Shown: positions 46,447-58,680, numbered from the stretch's first letter. The stretch is 64,000 bases of DNA from Chloranthus sessilifolius (GCA_021018995.1 CM037591.1:70025901-70089900), one strand, 5' to 3'. The notes: generated from the sequence alone by a model not told the origin. Numbers and translations: made by a program.

Positions 46447-46879
46447 TGCTAAATAGTGAAAAATAGCATTTTTCACCTCCTAACCTGACCTTTGATAGAC
46501 CTTTGAGTTGACTAATAATGTCTTTTAAGTGCATTTTGAAGATAAGCAACAAATTGCAAACTTAATGCAGATATCCACTTAAAATAGTCCAAGAAACAAT
46601 TTGCTGCTCGACATGTGACCTTACAGACCAAAGGCCAGCCAATCAAGCAATCCACAAGAGTCCCAGCATAAGATTATTTTAAGCTCAAATGGGAAGGCTT
46701 GAGGCTAAGTGTAGTTGCAGAGAATGAAGATTGAATCCAGTAGGAGGTTGCTTGATGTTGAACAAATGAAGAACAACCCAAGTGAGAGGTGTGCCAGCTA
46801 TGGAAGCATAAGGATAAACCTGTTGAGAGGTTGGCCTGAGCTATCTAGAGGATCTGATGCCCAAAAAACTAAGATTTTG

Positions 46880-47290
46880 AGAAGATCTAAAAGCTGTCGA
46901 TAAGTTCTAAAGGGTAATTAGAACCTGTCGAGGTTCAGAGGAGAACTACAAAAGTGTTTGAGAGGATGGCAGTAGCTGTCGAGAGGTTATGGTACACAGG
47001 AGCTAAGCAATTGCGAGGTTCTAAAACACTTGTTGACAGGTTTTGTAAGTAAACCTTTCGAGAAGATGAATGGAGAAATGGGCAGAATGGTGAAATGAGC
47101 TTTCGATCCTGTCGATGAGTCATCAATCCTATCGAAAAATGTAGTTCAACATCTCAAGATGTTTCCAAATCCTGACGAGAGCTAGACAATCTTGTCGAAA
47201 GCCATGAAGATCCTGTCAAAATGAAGAGCAAGCTCACTCAGAACTTGTCGAGAGGTTCCTTGAACCTCTCGACAATCATTTTGGAAACTT
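46880..47290. promoter_or_regulatory. B/C-family U3 motif cluster in element C
   Basis: A dozen copies of a CG-centred motif near CCTSTCGASAGG (for example AGCTGTCGAGAGG, AACCTGTCGAGG, AACCTCTCGACA), irregularly spaced, upstream of the TATA box at 47551. Confidence 0.65.
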
Positions 47291-47548
47291 CTCAACGTGT
47301 TCCTTCAACATCTGCCAATTTTAGAAGTTTGTGCACACCTTCCAAAGCACGTCAGCAACCCCTAGGGGTATTTTTGGTATTCAACTGTGCACGATTGAAG
47401 ACCCTAACGGCCTCGCATGCATTTGCTACTTGTAGACCAATAGGAGAAGAGCTTCTAAAAGAGAAATCAGCCACATCAGCAACCCAGAATAACAGAATTA
47501 TTCTCTTGAGCTCTGATTGGCTGAAACGGATCTGAGACAGAGGAGGAA

Positions 47549-47560
47549 GGTATAAAAAGA
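47549..47560 (+). promoter_or_regulatory. TATA box of LTR C
   Basis: TATAAAAAG at 47551, after GGAGGAAGG. The same block (GGAGGA then TATAAAAG) occurs on the minus strand in both B LTRs. Confidence 0.65.
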
Positions 47561-48640
47561 GAAGAACAATCTAGAAATGGGGGTTCCTTGAGAGTTCTGG
47601 ACGGAGGGATTCCATAAACAAAAATAAGGGAGAAAATCAGAGCTCAAATTCATTCTTCCTTCTTCCATTCTCTCTTCAGCCAATCATGAGTGGCTAAACT
47701 CTTTTGAGTAGTAAGGGTGAGGTTGATCTGTAACTTGGGGAGCTCAAGAGCATTCTTGTGGGTCAATTGTTGTACAGACAACAAATCTGAGAGCACTTCA
47801 TTATACTTCTTGTTTCATTCAATGAATTATTGATTTTATTGCTTAGTTAGATCTATAGAGCATCTTGTTTCACTTGATTCTCGATCGGATTTGTGTAGAT
47901 GGGACCAGCCCACCCACTTAACTGGTAGATCTCTTGAAGGCCATTTGATCTTCCTAGATCTGATACTCCTATGGGTGCTTGTGCCCGTGGCTTGGCATTC
48001 ACAACATTTATAGTGGTTTATCATGTTCTGTTGGAGGCCTTAGAATGGAGGGACTCTATTGGATGGTCTTTGGCCATTAAAGTAGACAGATCATAGCCTT
48101 AAGAGCAATCTAATTCTTTTGTTGATATCAAATTATTCTACCCTGTAGCTATGCTTGTAGCCAAATGGGGATTGCTGTACATTGAACCCTTATAATGTTG
48201 TCAAATTACCCAAGTAGCAGTGAGACTAGATCCGGAGCTGCTCTACTCCATTTTTCTATTTTACTTTTACCACATTTCCCTTCATTTGCTAGATCTGAAC
48301 TCTCTGGTTAATCCTAATTTATTTCTACAATTAGTTCTATTTTGTTTTTGTAGTTTAGCTTAAAGTGACAACCCTTTAAAACCTCTCCTCTTCCTTTTAC
48401 TATTTTTCGTTTAGAGTAGTATAAGGTAGAGTGCCAGATTTGCATTAGATCTAGAGATTTACTAAATTTTAGCACGCTTTTTCCTATGGACATACCCTTA
48501 CTTACTCTTTAAAACATGCTACAACAGCCCTGTTTACTTGCAGGCTTTGTGTAGGCTTACCTTGGTGTTCAGTCCATAGACCTTTAATTTTCTGATTTTA
48601 ACCCATTTTTGACGCACAAGGTAGCCCGACAATAAGTTTT

Positions 48641-48658
48641 TGGCACCATTGGCGGGGA
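48641..48658 (+). other. tRNA-Asp primer binding site, element C
   Basis: TGGCACCATTGGCGGGGA, 15 of 18 matching the tRNA-Asp site, nine bases after the LTR end. Confidence 0.75.
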
Positions 48659-48980
48659 TCTGTGTGCCTAAAATTGGTAGATTTAAGCTTTTATCATTTT
48701 AGATTTATATTTCTAATTGTCTGTTTAGTGTATGATCAATTGCTTATGTAGTTTTTTGTGTAGTTTTCAAAATTTTTGCAGATTTGGGAGCTGTGCTTAG
48801 AGGAGCAATTTTGCTAGAAGGAGGAGCAAGCTGTGTTGAGTTTGCATTTCCTTACTCTTTTACATTTCTAGATCTGTTAATTTTTAGATCTAATAGTTGT
48901 CTTGTGTTGCAATTCTTAACTGTTCATTTTAAATTTGAGTTGTACTTTGTGTAATCGTGCATTGGGATTGTGAGTGGTGT

Positions 48981-50553
48981 ATGTTTGGAAGAAGAACCCT
49001 CAACCCTCAACTTGTACCATTCAATCTAGAGGTTGAGAGAATTATTAGGCCTAAACAAACCCCACCTACATCTGCTACACCTGAATCTATTGAAATGGGT
49101 GAGCAACCAAGGCTATTGAGAGATTACTATGCACCTGGTGCATATAACTCTCCCTTTTGCATTCAATTCCCTGCTGTAGAGGGAAATTATGAAATTAAAT
49201 CTTCAACCATCTAGATGTTACCTTCCTTTCTTGGTTTGAGTAAAGAGGACCAATACAAGCATGTTGATGAATTCCTTGCCTTGTGTACTACCTTCAACAT
49301 TGCAGGACTGGGGCCAGAAGCAACCAAGCTTAGGCTATTTCCTTTTTCATTTAAGGACAAAGCCAGGACCTGATTGTCCTCACTTTCCCCTAATAGTATC
49401 AACTCTTGGAATGACCTGTAGTGTCAATTCCTAGCTAAATTCTTCCCCATGTCTAGAACCAGTCAGTTGAGGAAAAATATCATCTCCTTTTCTCAACTCT
49501 CAACAGAAGGGTTCCATAAAGCCTGGGAGAGATTCAGAGAGCTGTTAAGGCAATGCCCCCACCACCAAATTCCTGAAGGGCAACTTGTATAAAGTTTCTA
49601 TCAAAGAATTGACTCCAAAAGTAGAAATATGGTGGATGCTTCTTGTGGAGACACATACCTTCATAAAACAGCTAAGGAAGCTTGGGAATTGTTTGATATT
49701 ATTAGTGAAAACTCCTTACAGCAGGAGTCTCTATAACTAGGGACATTGAGATTCCAATAGGAATGTTGAAGGAATACACAACAAGAGGTAGAATGTATGA
49801 GATTGGTGAGTATAATGACTTGGAAAGAAAGGTAGCCAGCTTGACCCAGAGGTTGGAGAAAATGAAGGGAATAATGTAGTCTCTAATGGTTGCCAATGTG
49901 GAAGAGGCATGCCTCATCTGCCAATCTCCCACTTATCCTATTCAGGATTGTCCCTCTACTGCTCAATTTCCAGAAGTAGTGATGGAACATGTGCAGGCTG
50001 CTCAAACCTTTGGCCAGCAGCCAAATGTTGGTTACTCTTGGAGAAACCACCCTAATCTGAGGTGGAGGCAAGACAATGTCCAAAACCAGCAGCAGCAGTT
50101 CCAATAGAAGTTCTATCCACAACAGCTAATGCCTTATAAACCTGCTCCCCAGACCTATCAGCAGAATTTTGTCCCAAGGCCCTAATACCAGCAGACCATG
50201 GCTCAGCCTGTGGCTCAGCCTGTGCAACAAACTACACAAGCTCTAGTTTCTAGATCACCCTCTTTTGAAGAGAAAGTTCTGGCCTTATTGCAGAACATGG
50301 GCTCTTTATCCCAAGCAATCTACTCTCATAGACAAAGCATTAAAATGGTAGAAGAACAGCTTGGTCAGCTGTCTAATGCCTTGACAAAGAGAGAAGAGGG
50401 GAGGCTGCCTAGTCAGCCCATGGATATTCCAAAGAGGAACTATGTGGTGGATGAAGTTTCTTCTTCACATGAAGAAGTTAAATCTGTCACTACCTTGAGA
50501 AGTGGGAGGATGTTTGACAATCAAGTTAGTATTGAGCCTATGAAAAATGCATA
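48981..50553 (+). pseudogene. gag: Gag polyprotein of element C
   Basis: Starts at the Met of MFGRRTLNP, aligned with B and D. The gag domain (about 49080-49720) has YYAPGAYNSPFCIQFPAVEG, LSKEDQYKHVDEFLALC and GFHKAWERFRELL, the helix that D has lost. Several stops interrupt it, mostly TAG, with others around 49730-49790 in the linker. The zinc knuckle at about 49906-49950 reads CLICQSPTYPIQDC, with Tyr for the expected His. The Gln-rich tail is followed by a coiled-coil segment (50270-50400). The stop is at 50551-50553. Confidence 0.75.
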
Positions 50554-50663
50554 AAAAGAAAAAGAAATAGCCCAAAAAGATATGCAGCAGGAACATCATA
50601 GCTTGAATAAGGGGATATTGATGTTCCCCAACAAAAAATGAAAATAAAAAGAAGAGTGATGAA

Positions 50664-53008
50664 TTGGTTAAGGTAGCAAATGAAGGAGCAATCCCTAACT
50701 TGTCATTTCCGAGGGTACTTCAAGCACCTTCTCCTTTTGATAAGGGGAATGATAAAGTAGAGGAAATGATGGAGACTTTTAAACAAGTAACGATCAACTT
50801 ACCTTTACTTGATGCAATAAAGCAAGTGCCAGCCTATGCCAAATTTTTAAAGGATCTTTGCACCCATAAAAAGCAGTCAAGGATATATTTATCCAAGAAG
50901 GTCTTTTCAGCTAAAAAAGTGAACCAAGTGTTGACCATTGCAACCCCAACTAAGCTACAAGACCCTGGAGTTCCCATAATCCCCTACATTATTGGGGAAC
51001 ACACCATTGAATAGGCTTTACTAGACTTGGGAGCTAGTGTGAATTTGCTTCCATACTCAGTTTATGAGAAGCTGGGCCTAGGAGAGTTGAAGCCCACACA
51101 TGTAGTTTTGCAATTAACTTATAGGTCTGAGAGGAACCAATGGAGATCATAGAGGATGTGTTAGTTGGAGTTGATAAATTCTTTTACCCAACTGATTTTT
51201 TGGTGCTAGATATGGAACTAAGCAAGTGTGCTACCTCCATCCTTGTGATCTTGGGCAGGCCATTTTTGGCCACTGCAAATGCATGTATATAATGTAAATC
51301 AGAGGTGATGAAGGTAACTTTTGACAATATGATGGTCAGGTTAAATGTGTATGATGCAACCCATCAACCTCATTTGGATAATGAGGACTATCTGTCCATT
51401 GATGTGCTGGATGAGTTTGTGGAAGAAACTCTTCCCTAACTGTTGTCTGGTGATGATTTATTTGATTTTTTTAAAGAAGTGTGGAAGGAAACAGTGAAAG
51501 AGAAAGCCCCTACACCTGAGCTTGAGCAAGTTAAAACCTTAAATTCAAACGTGGGGCCAGCAGAGCAACACCCATGGAAACCAGCTTTGCTATCTCTTCC
51601 ACCACCCTCTAAGGAACCTCTTTTGCCTTCACTCATCAGTCCTCCAAATGTGGAGCTGAAACAACTCCCAAAGACTTTAAAGTATGCCTTCCTAGGAGCC
51701 AAGAAAAAATTGCCAGTTATAATCTCTTCTTCCCTCACTCTTGAGTAGGAAGAAGAGCTGCTTTGTACACTGAGAAGGCATAAAAGAGCAATAGGATGGT
51801 CTATTGCTGATTTGGGAGGGATAAATCCTGCTGTGTATGCACAAAAGTCATCTTGAAGAGGGCTCTAACTCTCTAGAGAGATGTAGAGGAAACTTAACCC
51901 ACACATGCAGGAAGTGGTCATGAAGGAAGTAGTCAAACTTCTTAATGCTGGAGTCATTTACCCTATCTTAGATTCTCAATGGGTGGCACCTACCCAGGTG
52001 GTGCCCAAGAAATCAGGGATCATAATAGTTCAAGCAGACTTAGGTGAGATGATTCCATCTAGGCAGACCACTGGTTGGAGGGTATGTATTGATTATCGAA
52101 AGCTCAATGAGAAAACCAGCAAGGATCATTTCCCATTGCCCTTCATAGATCAGATCTTAGATAAGCTGGCAGGTAAGGCTTTTTATTGTTTGCTTGATAG
52201 TTATTCGGGACACAACCAGATCTCGGTATACCCACAAGACCAAGAAAAAACCACATTTATATGCCCATTTGGAACCTTTACATATAGAAGGATGCCTTTT
52301 GGTTTATGTAATGCACCTGTCACCTTTCAAAGATGTACGTATGCAATTTTTTCGGACATGATTGACCAGTTTCTAGAGATTTTCATGGATGATTTCTCTA
52401 TTTTTGGAGATGATTTTAGCCAATGCCTGCACCATCTCAGCCTTGTGCTGCAAAGGTGTGAGGAGACTAACCTTGTCTTGAGCTGGGAAAAGAGTCATTT
52501 TATGGTGACTCAAGGCACTGTCCTAGGACATGTTGTTTCCCAAAGAGGGATAGAGGTTGATCAGGCGAAGGTTGATTTAATAGCACATCTACCTCCACCC
52601 AAAACTGTCAAACAAGTCAGAAGATCATTCTTGGGACACGCTGGTTTTTATAGGAGGCTCATCAAAGACTAGCAAAATTTCCGAGCCTCTTTGCCACTTG
52701 TGCCAAGAGGTTCCATTTGTGTTCAATGATGAATGCCAAGGTACTTTTGAACTCTTGAAGTCCTGTTTGACTACTGCTCTCATATTGCAAGCTCCTGATT
52801 TCTCCATGCCATTTGAGCTGATGTGTGATGCCTCAGACTTTTCAATGGGTGCAGTATTAGGACAAAGGAAAGATAAGGCACCATGTGTTGTGGCATATGC
52901 TAGTAAATCAATGGTTGATGCTCAACTAAACTACACTACAATTGAAAAGGAGCTGTTGGCCATTGTGTTTGCATTGGAGAAACTTCGATCATATGTATTG
53001 GGAGAAGT
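50664..53008 (+). pseudogene. pol: Protease-reverse transcriptase-RNase H of element C
   Basis: Protease around 51010-51300 with LLDLGASVNLLPYSVYEKLG just after a TAG at 51012. A linker frame runs 51443-51748. Reverse transcriptase (51905-52672) is intact as a frame: VCIDYRKLNEKT, a SYSGHNQI segment, FGTFTYRRMPFGLCNAP and the catalytic FMDDFSIFGDD; it ends LGHAGFYRRLIKD before a TAG and a frameshift. RNase H starts at 52698 (FELMCDASDFSMGAVLGQ, AYASKSMVDAQLNYTTIEKE) and is cut in ALEKLRSYVLGE by element B. Athila lineage by motif style. Confidence 0.82.
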
Positions 53009-53489
53009 TGTACTGCCACCTTAGCAATTATTATATGATTAAAACAATAGATTAACTGCACAAATTATAACAATGTTGAATCAAAGCAAGTAGCCAGTCC
53101 AACAAGAATCAGGGCTGTTGCAGCAAGTTTTGATAGGTAAGTAAGGGTATGCCCACAAGCAAATGTGTTCTAAAGGATGGTAAATCTCCAGATCTAGAGT
53201 AGATCTAGCACTCTATCCTAATTTAAACTAAACTAAAGCAGGAAAGAGGAGAGATTTTATGTTTTTGTCACATTTACTACAAACTATAAAAGTTAAATGC
53301 AAGTGATCCAGATCTAATTAAACACAGAGATAAGGGGAGATATAGAAGAGATGAAAATTTAAAAGGGTGAGAATAGCAACTAGGGATATTGGCCCCTCAC
53401 TAAAAACCAAAGGAATCAAAAGCCTTGTAGATATTTGATTTGCTATAATTCTCTTTTCTAGCTCCAAGCTTCCCAGGTTCCCTCGAATC

Positions 53490-53760
53490 CACCAATGGAT
53501 CAAAGCAACTCTGAGGTTAGGATCTGCCCTTCTACTAGATACAGTTCATCCCCGAGATTACTCCAACCTATTGATCTACCTAGGCTCTCTCAGCAGATGT
53601 GAGGTATAAGAATTCAATCTCCACCAATGGATTCAAAGCAATCCTGAGGTTAGGATCTGCCCTTCTACTGGATACAGCCCTAAGTTTATGATATGCCCTT
53701 CTACTGGATACAGTTCATCCCCGAGATTACCCCAATCCATTGATCTCGATTGGAACAAGA
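53490..53760. repeat. Tandem repeat in 3' LTR of B, about two units
   Basis: Units begin TCAAAGCAA, run through GAGGTTAGGATCTGCCCTTC and CATCCCCGAGATTA, and end near CCAATGGAT. The first unit lacks a TAAGTTTATGAT segment present in the second. Compare three units at 62890-63345. Confidence 0.6.
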
Positions 53761-54139
53761 AAACCATTGCAGATGCCAGGCTACCAACTCCCCATTTATG
53801 ACTGGCATCTGTAGGAGTATTCAATCCAGGAAAATCAAATATGAATAAGTGAAATATAGATTAGAATCACCTTTAAAACCTATAATTATATTACAAACTT
53901 ACAATACTATTGTGCCCAGATCTATAATCTGTGCAATATATAGTCTCTTACAAACCTTTGAATCTTTCAATTTACAACTCACAACCTCACCCTAACTACT
54001 GAAAGAGTTTAGCCACTCATGATTGGCTTAAGAGAGAATGGGAGAAAGAAGGAGAAGGAGGGAGAATTTGGAGGGAAAAATGGATATCGTACTAGGTTCT
54101 GGTTCTCTCAATTTCTGGATGGTTGTTCTGTATTTTCTT

Positions 54140-54155
54140 CAAGCTTTTATACTCT
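54140..54155 (-). promoter_or_regulatory. TATA box of 3' LTR of B
   Basis: Minus strand GAGTATAAAAGCTTG, at the downstream edge of the U3 region. The 5' LTR copy is at 63754-63761. Confidence 0.65.
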
Positions 54156-54429
54156 CCTCCTCTGTCCTCAGATCCATTTCAGCCAATCAGAGCGCAAGGG
54201 AATAATTCTGTTATGCTGGGCTGTTGATGTGGCCAACTTCTCTTCTAGAAGCTCTTCTCTCATTGGTCCTCAATTGGCGGGAATATGTGATGCAGTTAGG
54301 ATTTGCAATCGTGCATAATTGAGTAGTAAAAATACCCCCAAGAGTTGCTGATATGCTTTGGAATTCATGCATAAAACTCTGGCATTGGCGGTTTCTAAAG
54401 AAAGAACGCTGAGAAGTTGCCAGATCACG

Positions 54430-55045
54430 TGTCGAGAGGTTCAGGGATCCTCTCGATAGGATCTTAATTTTCTTTGTGTGCACATCGACAGGTTACAGTG
54501 GCTGGCAACAACTTCTGAGACTTCTCGACAAGATTGAAGTAGCTAGTCGACAAGTTTGGCAGCATCCCGATAGGTAAATAAAGATCCTGTTGAGAGCTTG
54601 GGAGAACATCTCGAGAGGTTGCTTTGAACTTATTGATAGGATTGAAGGCTTATTTCTTTGTTCTGCCCAGTTCTGCACTCATCCTCTCGACAGGTTATAG
54701 ACAATCTTGTCGACTGGTTATATGATCTTCAATGAAGTGCTCGACAGGTTGGCTCAATCCTCGTGAGAATGAACGTTGCTTCAGGTAAGTTATCGACAGG
54801 TTATCTTGCACTGCTTAATAGTTTCAGTTGAACCTCGCGATAAGTATCGGGAACCTCTCCACTTTATCTGTACCTTGAAATATCCTCTTGACATGATCCA
54901 TGTCTGTGCTTCCCACCTCTCGGTAGGTGCTGAAACCTCTCGAGATCTTCATCATTTCAACTCAGTACCTCTCGACAGCTTGGTTTTCGATCATCAGAAC
55001 CTCTCGATAGCTGGACTTAACCTCTCGATAGGTTTCGTCTTATTC
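54430..55045. promoter_or_regulatory. B-family U3 motif cluster
   Basis: At least 15 copies such as CCTCTCGACAGG, TGTCGAGAGG, CCTCTCGATAGG and CATCTCGAGAGG in about 600 bp on both strands, irregularly spaced, upstream in minus sense of the TATA box at 54144. Perfect palindromes CCTGTCGACAGG and CCTCTCGAGAGG are the two parents of the consensus CCTSTCGASAGG. Confidence 0.7.
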
Positions 55046-55326
55046 TTTCACAGCTGGCACACATCTTGGGTGTGTTGTTTTTCATTTCTTCAACACTCAG
55101 CCACCCCTTAGTAGGTTCAATCTTTTTTCTTTGCGGCTAGACTTGGTCTCAAGCCTTTCCAATTGGGTAGCACATTGCTTGTTGGGCTCTTTTAAATGAA
55201 TATCTGCACTAAGCTACAATTTATTGCTTATCTACAAAATCCACTTAAAACACCCTATTAGTCAGCTCAAAGGGCCACCAAAGGTCTGGTTAAGAGGTGA
55301 AAAATGGTATTTTTCACTGCTTAATA

Positions 55327-57316
55327 AAACCCCAAACCTAAGCTTTGCTAGTCCCTGAGCAAAGGAGAAAATAGAAACAACTAACGTATAAAATAAAATG
55401 CCACTTTCATAGGGAACACGGGTGCATTTGGCACATGCACCAAGCCTTTTAAACCCCTAGGTGATCCCTAGTGGAGGAGTGAAGTCTCCTGAGGGTTTAC
55501 AGTGAAGTTACCCACAAACTTCACCAATAAAGTCAATTAATACCAGTGCAGTATGTTGAAACAAAAGTTGAGTAATATAAAATTCATTTCACACCTTGTC
55601 CATTCAGTTTTTAGAGGATTCTCGACAAAAACAAGAGAGTTTAAAACTAAAATTCTGTTATAATTCCTTCACAATCAATCAGCTCATGTCAAGGTATTTT
55701 GTATGAAAATTAATGCACAGCTTACCCTCAAATTGAGAATCATGTTTTGGATAGTACCCCTATCAATCTTAATTTCAGACCCAAAACTCACCAGGGCTGT
55801 CTCTCTAAATAGAAATAGAAGGGTGTATCAATTCTCACAGCTCAAGAGCAGTTACAGCCCTAAAATAGGACTGCAAGCATGAGCATAGGCATTGGTCCGA
55901 TTTATGAAATTTTCTAACTCTTTTCACCATAGATTAAATAAATTCTTTTCTCCACATGACAGCTCAATCCATTTTAGATCAGTAAGGACTTTTTATTGGG
56001 TTGCAATATGGCTTATGGGTGAAGTTTATAAAGAATAAAAGGGTAGAATTGGATTCAAAATTGAGAAATCAGTAAGATAAGGAGGTGACATGTACACCTT
56101 CATTTTAGCATAAATCTTCATCTTTGAATTTTTAGAGCCAAAGTGGCCAGCTTTTTCTCTTTTCTTTCAAACTCTAATGAAGTGACTTCTCTCTTATTTT
56201 TGTTTTGCTTTTTTGTTTTTCTTTTCTTCTCTTTTTTTTTTTTTTTTCTTTCTTTTTTTGTATGCTCTTTGTATTTTTCAACAATTTTCTTTTTATGGGC
56301 AGGAATGCCACCATTGTTCTTCTGATACACAATTGCCTTTCAATGTGTTTTCTTCTTTCCACCAACTGTCAAATCTTGCTCTTTTAACCTCACTTCTCCT
56401 ACTTTCTGATTTCTCAGACTAAGGGTGAACTAAAATAGGTCAAGAGGTTTTGGGTTCAAATTTTCTTGTTTTCATTAAAGAAACACTGGGATTTTTCAAG
56501 GCTCAAATGATGTGTATCAAGGGTAGTTCAAAGGTGGGAAATTTTAAGCTCAAACTGTCCAAGGGATGGCCTTACTTCATATCCTCCATGTCATGAGTGT
56601 TGTCAAGCTGTTTCAACTCAGATTTGCCTAACTTCTAGTGAGCAAAGGAAGATTCAATCAGTCCTTAGAGCAGAAAAAATTACCAAGACACTCTTCGAAG
56701 AAACTTTTTCAGGCCCAAATCTCACAGGGTATGGCCTTCCATCAAATTTTCTGGGGTATATCCTCACAATTTTCTCTCTTCTCAAGTTTACTAAGCACTC
56801 ACTTTATAAAAAATTCCTGACATTTTCTTCGTGAATGTGTTAGAACTATAGCATGTTTCAGTTTTAAAAATGTTTTTAATTTCCTCTATTTCAAAAAAAA
56901 TCAAGTAGGAAATTATTTTATTTCGTCAATTTCTGTTGAAACCTTACTGCACTATCATTAACTATTCATTAGCAAGCTGCCACACCCCCAAACCTATGAG
57001 GAGTAGTGTCCTCACTGCTTGGAAGATAGGGAAATGAGCAGCAAGTGAAAAAATATAGATAGAGATGAGGAAGGAAAGAAAAATAAACAATTAGACACTT
57101 AGCTAAATCATTAATGAGAACAAATCATAACAAACAAAATGATGAAAAACAAGCATAAAATGAAATAGAGAGAAAGCAAGAAAAGCATAGTAAATGACTA
57201 AAGAGAGATTCCATATAAGAATACTAAAATATGTACAATGTAAAGAAAAATGATTTACAAAGAGAATATGCGAAAAACATCCTAACTATACAACTCTAAA
57301 CATGACTATATACAAC
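55327..57316 (-). other. 3' untranslated region of element B
   Basis: Polypurine tract at 55327-55339, conserved self-complementary block at 55451-55498, a long T/C tract at 56200-56270, and a second polypurine-like tract at 56983-56995 about 0.3 kb after the ORFx stop. No coding frame; the short frames over 56118-56422 are the T/C tract read both ways. Homologous to 6280-7870 and 22652-24330. Confidence 0.7.
55451..55498 (-). other. Conserved self-complementary block, element B
   Basis: Near-identical to 6394-6441 and 11341-11388 though flanking DNA is far more diverged. Confidence 0.65.
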
Positions 57317-58460
57317 CTACTCAGAATCGGAATCTGAATTAGAGCTAGATGGGGGCTTTGGCGCCCAACCATATTTGGAAGCTATCTTCATTGGACTTGT
57401 GTTTACTCCTGCCAATGAGAGTCCTACTGGCAGACCAGACCTTCTTCCCAAAAACTTTAGGGGTCACACCTTTACCACTGGCTCATCTACTTTGAACACA
57501 AATTCTTTTCACTTGAGCAGGGTAGTAATGAGCCTGCTCTAGGGTAGCCCTAGAAAGGCTTGTGCCTTCCTACACTTGTCATTCATATCCACCATGAACT
57601 CAAACACCAAATGAGTAGCATTTATGAATTGGCCCTTAGAGAAGAGAAGAAATATAGGGCATCCACTATTGGCACTCTCCTCTCTTGTTGGTACCCACTC
57701 ACATAGATGTTTTTCCTCAAAATTGAATCAAATAAATGCATGTTGGGGTATAAATCTCTTCTCATAATTGACTCCCCAGTCCCCACAATGCCTTGAGTGA
57801 GGTGCCTAGCCATTGGTTTGAAAGAGACATTCTCAGGTGCAGCCAGGCCATAGGCTGGATAAAAAACATAAGGAACTCCGAATGCTATCCCAATATCTCT
57901 GTAATCCACCACCAACTCCATATGATCAATCAAAATTACAAGGTAGGGCTTAATTGAGTCTGGCTTGGTTTGTTTCCTGAGATTCTGATACCATAACTTA
58001 ATCAGCCTTGGGTAAGATTTTTCATTCAGTGGGCTCAGGCGTACCTTCACCAAATAATTCAAAGTGTCTTAACACTCCTCTGCCTTAGAGAAATAGGGGG
58101 TGTCAACAATAGTCTCAGGGATCAGACCTAATGCATCCACAAATTCATTGGGTGTGGATCTGAGCAAATGGACTTCAGGCTCCAATTCAGAGTTAGGCTA
58201 AACCTTAGGAATGTTAGGCACAGGATTAGGTTGTATCTCAGGGGCCTCCTCCACAATGTCTGCACTGATTTGGGCCTTCTTCGATGTCTTGGCCTTCTTG
58301 GTTTGATAGTTTTCTCAGCTTCATCCATGACAAGCTTCCTTTTTACAGGTGGGGTTTCCTTAGGCTTTGTAGTGTGCCTACTGGACTTCCTAGTGGCTTT
58401 GGTGGCAGATTTAGAAGGCACTTTGAAAAGATTAGCCAAGGTTTCCTCTTGACCAGCCAT
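57317..58460 (-). pseudogene. ORFx of element B
   Basis: Homologue of the element D accessory protein. Begins MAGQEETLANLF at 58460, then a Ser/Thr/Lys/Arg-rich stretch (ATRKSSRHTTKPKET). After a frameshift and stops near 58070-58250 comes the globular domain (58062-57640) with LVILIDHMELVVDYRDIGIA, GTGESIMRRDLYPNMHLFD, then LRKNIYVSGYQQERRVPI. Breaks follow, and the frame ends KYGWAPKPPSSSNSDSDSE at the stop 57317-57319. It is about 380 codons against 940 in D; the Pro-rich and coiled-coil parts are missing, but the acidic tail is kept. Function unknown; likely non-structural, under its own promoter. Confidence 0.65.
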
Positions 58461-58659
58461 TACTCAATCAACACAATATCCATCACCACTAATTTAATAG
58501 AGATTCCACAAAGACCTCTTGAATGCTCAAATGAAGCAAACAAACTAAAGATTGCAATGCCAAGCTTGGAAATCACAAAGAAAAGCTGAAGAACATACCA
58601 ATAGAAGACTAGGGTTTCTCAGAGCACGCTATGCACGATGCCAAATCAACTCAGACTAG

Positions 58660-58680
58660 GTGTAAAATATAGCCTTGAAG
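58660..58680 (-). promoter_or_regulatory. TATA-like box upstream of ORFx (element B)
   Basis: Minus strand GGCTATATTTTACACC at about 58660-58675, some 200 bp upstream of the ORFx start and downstream of the internal motif cluster. A weaker TATA match than in element D. Confidence 0.4.

Larger units (their letters stand above)
46447..48631 (+). repeat. 5' LTR of element C
   Basis: Starts at TGCTAAATAGTG by alignment with the B LTR (46457 TGAAAAAT is a possible alternative) and ends CCCGACA. Terminal hairpin 46455-46479, motif cluster 46880-47290, TATA box 47551-47558, second hairpin about 48053-48085. If 46447 is right, the target duplicate is CACTT (46442-46446). Confidence 0.75.
46447..53008 (+). 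mobile_element. Element C: Athila, gag-pol, left part
   Basis: Plus-strand Athila element inserted in the Tekay pol gene: 5' LTR (46447-48631), primer site, gag, protease, reverse transcriptase and the start of RNase H, where element B interrupts it at 53009. Integrase, any ORFx and the 3' LTR must lie beyond the window. It shares the LTR start and U3 motif type with element B, so it could be an autonomous relative. Confidence 0.8.
53009..55326 (-). repeat. 3' LTR of element B
   Basis: 2.32 kb. In minus sense it starts TATTAAGCAGTG (TG decayed to TA) and ends GCAGTACA. Terminal hairpin 55296-55317, motif cluster 54430-55045, TATA box 54144-54151. In the transcribed part, about two copies of a 130-170 bp repeat (53490-53760), where the 5' LTR has three. 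Confidence 0.8.

Noticed and set aside
54430-55045. CRISPR-like array of short repeats
   Set aside because: Spacing is irregular, copies occur on both strands, and the context is a plant LTR.
56118-56422. Several Phe-rich and Lys-rich frames on both strands
   Set aside because: They are translations of a T/C-rich simple tract in the 3' untranslated region of element B.
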